Source: Sulfurovum sp. UBA7648 (GTDB taxonomy: Bacteria; Campylobacterota; Campylobacteria; Campylobacterales; Sulfurovaceae). Taken from it: a DNA stretch of 9,654 nucleotides. Below are positions 6,651-9,654 of this stretch, piece after piece. Under the pieces are notes generated by a model that had not been told where the DNA came from, did no database searches, and saw only the letters and a list, made by a program, of their open reading frames with translations. Each line of letters starts with the position of its first letter. The stretch's first letter is position 1. The position numbers were made by a program, and so were the translations under genes. The stretch is taken from positions 166,926 to 176,579 of the forward strand of contig DLIG01000019.1 of assembly GCA_002483605.1 (NCBI GenBank), in the 5' to 3' direction.

Positions 6651-6986
6651 CACAACAGCTATAGCAAATCCTCCGTCATGACTGATGGAAAGTGAGCTTG
6701 TATGGTGGGGGAATTTGAGAGCCGCTTTTTGGCTTAGCGTAAAACATGGCGCGCCTTTGGCATTTTTTGAGATAATGATATCATGAAAGCCAAGCTCGCT
6801 TCCTATTCCGCAGCCAAATGCTTTACTGATGGCCTCTTTGGCTGCCCAAAATCCAGCTATCGAAGCAGCCCTTTTGGTGAGTTTTATCTCATCTTCGCAT
6901 AAAAATCTCTCTTTGAAGCTGTCTCCGAATTTCTCAAGAGCTTTTTCTATCCTGCTAATGGCTATGATGTCTGTTCCTATTTTCAT
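6636..6986 (-). CDS. acpS: Holo-[acyl-carrier-protein] synthase
   Basis: Cytoplasmic 4'-phosphopantetheinyl transferase. It moves the phosphopantetheine arm of CoA onto a serine of apo-ACP, making it competent for fatty-acid synthesis. Motifs: KIGTDIIAISRIE (2-14, with Asp6 a Mg ligand), FWAAKEAISKAFG (46-58, with Glu51 the second acidic ligand), and SISHDGGFAIA (100-110). Length 116 is typical of AcpS. It starts 21 bp after the radA stop on the same strand and is probably the second gene of a radA-acpS transcript; the Shine-Dalgarno sequence before its ATG is weak. The C-terminal codons lie in a 21-bp tandem repeat, so the final four residues may differ between strains. Confidence 0.93.
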   Translation of the reverse strand: MKIGTDIIAISRIEKALEKFGDSFKERFLCEDEIKLTKRAASIAGFWAAKEAISKAFGCGIGSELGFHDIIISKNAKGAPCFTLSQKAALKFPHHTSSLSISHDGGFAIAVVVISD

Positions 6987-7007
6987 GAATGTAAGTTTAT
7001 CATAAAT

Positions 7008-8357
7008 CTACTCAAACATCCACTCGACTACTTTTGCTACGTCCTCGGCGATAAAGCACTTTATAGCCGATTCTTCCAGTGGTTTAGCGGGGATGATGGC
7101 TTTGTTAAATCCTTGAGTTTGCATCTCTTTTAGTCTTAAAGACAGATTGCTCACATCTCGTATCTCGCCTGTTAGGCTTACTTCTCCCAAAAATACGGTT
7201 TTAGAGCTAAGCTCCCGGTTGCGATAACTGCTCAAAATAGCTGCAATGACAGCTAGATCGGCACTCGGTTCATTTATCTTGATACCACCGCTGACATTGA
7301 TATATACATCATAAGTTCCTAGCGGCAGGTCTAGTTTCTTTTCCAAAAGAGCTAGAAGCATTGAGAGGCGGTTATTGTCAAATCCTGTAGAACTTCGTCT
7401 AGCCCCTCCGTAACTCTCAGCGACAAGAGCTTGTATCTCAACAACTATCGGACGGCTGCCTTCGAGCAAAATTGTAAGAGCAGAGCCTGCTTGGAGTTTG
7501 GATTTGTTATAGAACTTGCTTCCTATGGTCTTGGCATCATGGAGTCCTTCTTTGTTCATCTCAAATATCCCGACCTCATTTGTGGAGCCAAAACGATTTT
7601 TAAATCCCCTGAGAAGTCTAAGTTCGCTATTGCTGTCTCCTTCAAAATAAAGCACGGTATCCACCATATGTTCTAGTACCCTAGGACCTGCAATGGAGCC
7701 GTCTTTTGTGATGTGGCCGATGATAAATATAGGTATATCATGGCTCTTTGCTATACGCATAAGCTCAAAAGTGACACTTCTCACTTGTGCCACAGATCCG
7801 GGAGATGATGGCAATTCATCGCTATATAGAGTTTGAATGGAGTCTATGACTATGAAGCCATACTCTTTTTGGATAATTTCACTTAGTATGTTTGATAAGT
7901 TTATCTCGCTAAGCAAAAATAAGTTTGGGCTGTTTGCATCAAGCCTGTCAGCCCTTAGCTTTATCTGCCCTAGGGACTCTTCGCCGGAAACATACAGCAC
8001 ATCTTTTTTGTTTTTGGCAATATTGCCTGCTATTTTGAGAAGCAGGGTGGATTTACCGATCCCGGGGCTTCCGCCGATGAGCGTTAGTGAGCCTTGCACG
8101 ATGCCGCCGCCAAGGACAAGATCAAGCTCGCTGCTCCCGCTTGGAAATCTATGAAACTCATCTTGGACTATGTCTGTAATGGGCATAGCTTTTGTGCTGT
8201 ATGTTGATGAGCTTGATATCTCTTTGAGTATTTCGATCTGAGCAGAGCTAAGCTCCATCATAGAGTCCCATGTACCGCAGTTTGTGCATTTGCCGATCCA
8301 TCTTGGGCTTTGAAATCCGCATGATTGACATTCAAATAGAGTTTTTTTCTTTGCCAT
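7008..8357 (-). CDS. radA: DNA repair protein RadA
   Basis: RecA-like ATPase and helicase that drives branch migration in recombinational repair. Order of domains: C4 zinc finger (Cys10, Cys13, Cys24, Cys27); ATPase core with Walker A GGSPGIGKST (95-104, Lys102) and Walker B FIVIDS (168-173); the RadA-specific KNRFG motif (253-257) needed for branch migration; and a C-terminal Lon-protease-like domain from about 305 (EIQALV...YINVSGGIKINEPSADLAV...) without a protease active site, as is usual in RadA. 449 residues, full length. The ATG is preceded by CGAGG at about 7-8 nt spacing, and an extended -10 sits about 27 bp upstream. acpS follows downstream. Confidence 0.97.
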   Translation of the reverse strand: MAKKKTLFECQSCGFQSPRWIGKCTNCGTWDSMMELSSAQIEILKEISSSSTYSTKAMPITDIVQDEFHRFPSGSSELDLVLGGGIVQGSLTLIGGSPGIGKSTLLLKIAGNIAKNKKDVLYVSGEESLGQIKLRADRLDANSPNLFLLSEINLSNILSEIIQKEYGFIVIDSIQTLYSDELPSSPGSVAQVRSVTFELMRIAKSHDIPIFIIGHITKDGSIAGPRVLEHMVDTVLYFEGDSNSELRLLRGFKNRFGSTNEVGIFEMNKEGLHDAKTIGSKFYNKSKLQAGSALTILLEGSRPIVVEIQALVAESYGGARRSSTGFDNNRLSMLLALLEKKLDLPLGTYDVYINVSGGIKINEPSADLAVIAAILSSYRNRELSSKTVFLGEVSLTGEIRDVSNLSLRLKEMQTQGFNKAIIPAKPLEESAIKCFIAEDVAKVVEWMFE

Positions 8358-8383
8358 AATTTTGCCTCGTTAAATAATAAGCA

Positions 8384-8392
8384 AGTATAGCA
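8384..8392 (-). promoter_or_regulatory. Extended -10 promoter of radA-acpS
   Basis: Minus-strand TGCTATACT (8392-8384) matches an extended -10 about 27 bp before the radA ATG. No clear -35 stands 16-18 bp upstream. Confidence 0.5.
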
Positions 8393-8434
8393 TGTAAGAC
8401 AAAATGGTATTAAAAATATTGCAAATTGTTATAT

Positions 8435-8504
8435 TTTGATTATTTTGAAAGTGTGATTGGTTGCGGAAGCAGGATTTGAACCTACAAACTTCGGGTTATG
8501 AGCC
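8435..8504 (-). repeat. Distal copy of tRNA-fMet 3'-end direct repeat
   Basis: This 70-bp block matches 9328-9396. Bases 8444-8483 are identical to 9336-9375 over 40 bp; outside that core the copies differ by a one-base indel and a substitution on one side, and by four substitutions within 21 bp on the other. The repeat includes 14 bp beyond the tRNA CCA end, so it is more than shared tRNA sequence. It is placed as an attachment-site copy would be. Confidence 0.8.
8458..8504 (-). pseudogene. 3' half of tRNA-fMet (truncated, decayed)
   Basis: Reading the minus strand, the fragment begins in the anticodon stem (GG CTCATAA CCC, anticodon CAT) and runs through variable loop and T-arm to the acceptor 3' strand and encoded CCA (8460-8458). 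The whole 5' half (acceptor 5' strand, D-arm) is missing, and what follows at 8505 is unrelated AT-rich DNA. Compared with the intact copy at 9485 it has three substitutions in the variable/T-stem region, one converting a T-stem G-C pair to G-T. It cannot make a tRNA. Confidence 0.9.
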
Positions 8505-8521
8505 ATATAATAAAACTGATT

Positions 8522-9022
8522 TTACTTTATTTCTATTTTTACTTTTTGTTTAATTCGTTGGTTATTTTCATATCCTAGATGGTTTGCTTCAATTAGTTTT
8601 TTTAATTCTTCATTTTCATCTTCTATGATTTTTATATTATTATTTCTTGTGTTGTATAGGTTTTCATATTGATTATTGCAATTTTCTAATTCGCTTCTTA
8701 TAGTCTCTTCTTTTTTATATTTTATAGGCTCTTTGTGTTCGTTTTTATATCTAATTCTTAATGTGTTTAGTATTACTGAATAATTTATATGATTTGCTGT
8801 TAGTACTTTTTTCATTTGATTATTTTCATTATTTACTTTATGATAATAGCTACCACTTTTTTTATTATAATCCCAGTATTTTTTCCAGCATCTATCGGTT
8901 TCGTTTTGATTTCCTGTTAAATCTCTTTGCATTTTTCTGTAACTCATGTCTTTAATTTTTTCTATGTCAAAATTCGCATATATAAAAAATGATGTTATAA
9001 AAATACTTATAATTATTTTCAA
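8522..9022 (-). CDS. Small exported Asn/Lys-rich protein with an internal duplication
   Basis: Not recognised. 166 residues: a Sec signal peptide (MKIIISIFITSFFIYA), then a hydrophilic, largely helical body with about 24 Asn and many Lys and Glu. Two copies of one module align without gaps: Cys45 to Tyr81 and Cys115 to Tyr151, offset exactly 70 residues. Shared positions are Cys, Tyr+4, Glu-Asn (+21,+22), Lys-Lys (+26,+27) and ANHxxY (+31 to +36). The two cysteines are the only ones in the protein and could form a disulfide in the periplasm. The start is TTG at 9022-9020, supported by AGAGGA 8 nt upstream; the first ATG (residue 26) would remove the signal peptide. GC content is visibly below that of neighbouring genes, and the gene lies between tRNA-derived direct repeats, both signs of transfer. 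Function unknown. Confidence 0.75.
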   Translation of the reverse strand: MKIIISIFITSFFIYANFDIEKIKDMSYRKMQRDLTGNQNETDRCWKKYWDYNKKSGSYYHKVNNENNQMKKVLTANHINYSVILNTLRIRYKNEHKEPIKYKKEETIRSELENCNNQYENLYNTRNNNIKIIEDENEELKKLIEANHLGYENNQRIKQKVKIEIK

Positions 9023-9030
9023 ACTATTGT

Positions 9031-9036
9031 TCCTCT
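9031..9036 (-). promoter_or_regulatory. Shine-Dalgarno site that selects a TTG start
   Basis: AGAGGA on the minus strand, 8 nt before TTG at 9022-9020. No ATG in frame is close to it, so it is the main argument for the TTG start and hence for the signal peptide of the 166-residue protein. A possible -10 (TATAGT, 9089-9084) lies further upstream but is weak. Confidence 0.6.
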
Positions 9037-9111
9037 TTAATTTTTAATAGTTTTATTTTTTTTAATAAGCTAAAAAAATAATTACTATATTCATGTTCAT
9101 TCGGTCTTTGA

Positions 9112-9168
9112 TGATAAAAAAATTTTATCAGCTCAAAAAATAGATTATCAAAAATTTGATAATAATCT
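9112..9168. repeat. Two adjacent inverted repeats built on TGATAA/TTATCA
   Basis: TGATAAAA (9112-9119) and TTTTATCA (9123-9130) form a perfect 8-bp stem with loop AAA. Twelve bases on, AGATTATCAAA (9142-9152) pairs with 9155-9168 over 11 bp with a 3-nt bulge. The hexamer TGATAA therefore occurs four times: forward at 9112, reverse at 9125 and 9145, forward at 9157. They lie 90-146 bp upstream of the exported-protein gene, so they could be operators, recombinase arm sites or transcription terminators of a lost gene. Confidence 0.5.
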
Positions 9169-9327
9169 GCTTTTCATTAGTTTAAAACCAAAACTATAAA
9201 ATTTACCTATTATTTTTAACGAGGAAGCAAATAGATCTGACTAATAAAATTATGTATTTAAGTTATTGTATGAAAAAAGATAGAAAAATCCATAAGCTTT
9301 ATTGGCATATTTTTAAAATTGGTGTGA

Positions 9328-9427
<100 letters not shown>

Positions 9428-9484
9428 ATAAAAAAGTATTTCGATTTCAAATTGTAGTTATTAGAAAAAGTGTAAGTCTAGATT

Positions 9485-9562
9485 TGGTTGCGGAAGCAGG
9501 ATTTGAACCTGCGACCTTCGGGTTATGAGCCCGACGAGCTGACCTGGCTGCTCTATTCCGCG
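9485..9562 (-). tRNA. Initiator tRNA-Met (CAT), second copy
   Basis: 78 nt with encoded CCA (9487-9485). Same initiator signatures as its neighbour: unpaired C1-A72 and GGG/CCC in the anticodon stem, with outer pairs TCGGG/CCCGA close to the E. coli initiator. D-loop AGCCAGGTCA. A 57-bp AT-rich gap separates it from the downstream copy, and tRNA-Gln lies 21 bp upstream, so all are probably processed from one precursor whose promoter is outside the window. Confidence 0.95.
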
Positions 9563-9583
9563 GTAAAATATTTACGATTTTTG

Positions 9584-9654
9584 TGGATGGGGTAAAGGGA
9601 TTCGAACCCCTGAATGACTGGACCAAAACCAGTTGCCTTACCGCTTGGCTATAC
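9584..9654 (-). tRNA. tRNA-Gln (TTG), 5' end cut by window edge
   Basis: 3' end with encoded CCA at 9586-9584. Anticodon arm CTGG-TTTTGGT-CCAG gives anticodon TTG. T-arm AGGGG-TTCGAAT-CCCTT; the D-arm region GCCAAGCGGTAAGGC is like other bacterial tRNA-Gln. The acceptor 3' strand TACCCCA implies a 5' strand TGGGGTA, of which only GTA is inside the window, so about 4 nt are missing. Confidence 0.93.

Larger units (their letters stand above)
9023..9327. other. AT-rich non-coding stretch inside the putative element
   Basis: About 305 bp upstream of the exported-protein gene, up to the proximal direct repeat. It holds the TGATAA inverted repeats, a possible minus-strand -10 at 9084-9089, and on the plus strand AACGAGG (9219-9225), much like the leader of radA but with no start codon at usable distance. 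A 26-codon open frame (9252-9332, +) ends at the edge of the direct repeat; it has no good ribosome-binding site and I do not call it a gene. No integrase fragment was recognised. Confidence 0.55.

Noticed and set aside
8458..8504. A third functional tRNA-Met
   Set aside because: Only the 3' half is present; acceptor 5' strand and D-arm are absent and the bases beyond the anticodon stem do not resemble tRNA.
8761..8955. 64-codon plus-strand open frame rich in Phe/Tyr/Leu
   Set aside because: It lies wholly inside the minus-strand exported-protein gene, and its aromatic composition is the mirror of that gene's Lys/Asn-rich codons.

Overview
The window looks like the chromosome of a member of the Campylobacterota (a Sulfurimonas/Sulfuricurvum/Sulfurospirillum-like organism). 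This is an inference from low-GC, AT-biased codon use, the style of the protein sequences, the dense operons, and promoters in which an extended -10 (TGnTAnnnT) is clearer than any -35. No database search was possible, so the genus is not fixed.

Layout, left to right. (1) 1-3758, + strand: the 3' part of a molybdopterin oxidoreductase, then argD (acetylornithine aminotransferase) and a MidA/NDUFAF7-type methyltransferase; argD and the methyltransferase overlap in TAATG, so this is one operon. (2) 3759-4738, - strand: a two-gene operon made of a Tat-exported DUF2202 ferritin-like protein and a small NTF2-like hypothetical joined by a TTGA overlap. It converges on the previous operon with no base between the stop codons. 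(3) 4889-6336, + strand: a secreted ankyrin-repeat protein translationally linked to AMMECR1 (AmmeMemoRadiSam protein A), then a solitary thiS. (4) 6337-6635: a gene-free stretch packed with stem-loops, two of which are mutually exclusive. (5) 6636-8357, - strand: radA followed by acpS, with the acpS stop codon lying inside a 2 x 21-bp tandem repeat. (6) 8435-9654, - strand: a tRNA cluster (tRNA-Gln, two initiator tRNA-fMet genes), interrupted on its 3' side by an 892-bp, very AT-rich insert that ends in a decayed 3' half of a third tRNA-fMet.

Most genes are housekeeping: arginine and thiamine biosynthesis, activation of acyl carrier protein, recombinational repair, translation initiation. 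The part that stands out is region 6. A perfect 40-bp direct repeat (about 70 bp imperfect) formed by the 3' part of tRNA-fMet brackets a segment with a single real gene, a small exported protein. That protein has two gapless internal copies of a Cys-(x)n-ENxxxKKxxxANHxxY module. The arrangement is that of an integration at a tRNA 3' end, but no integrase fits in the interval, so it is either a decayed remnant or a very small passenger/satellite element. The hairpin cluster downstream of thiS is the second region worth study.
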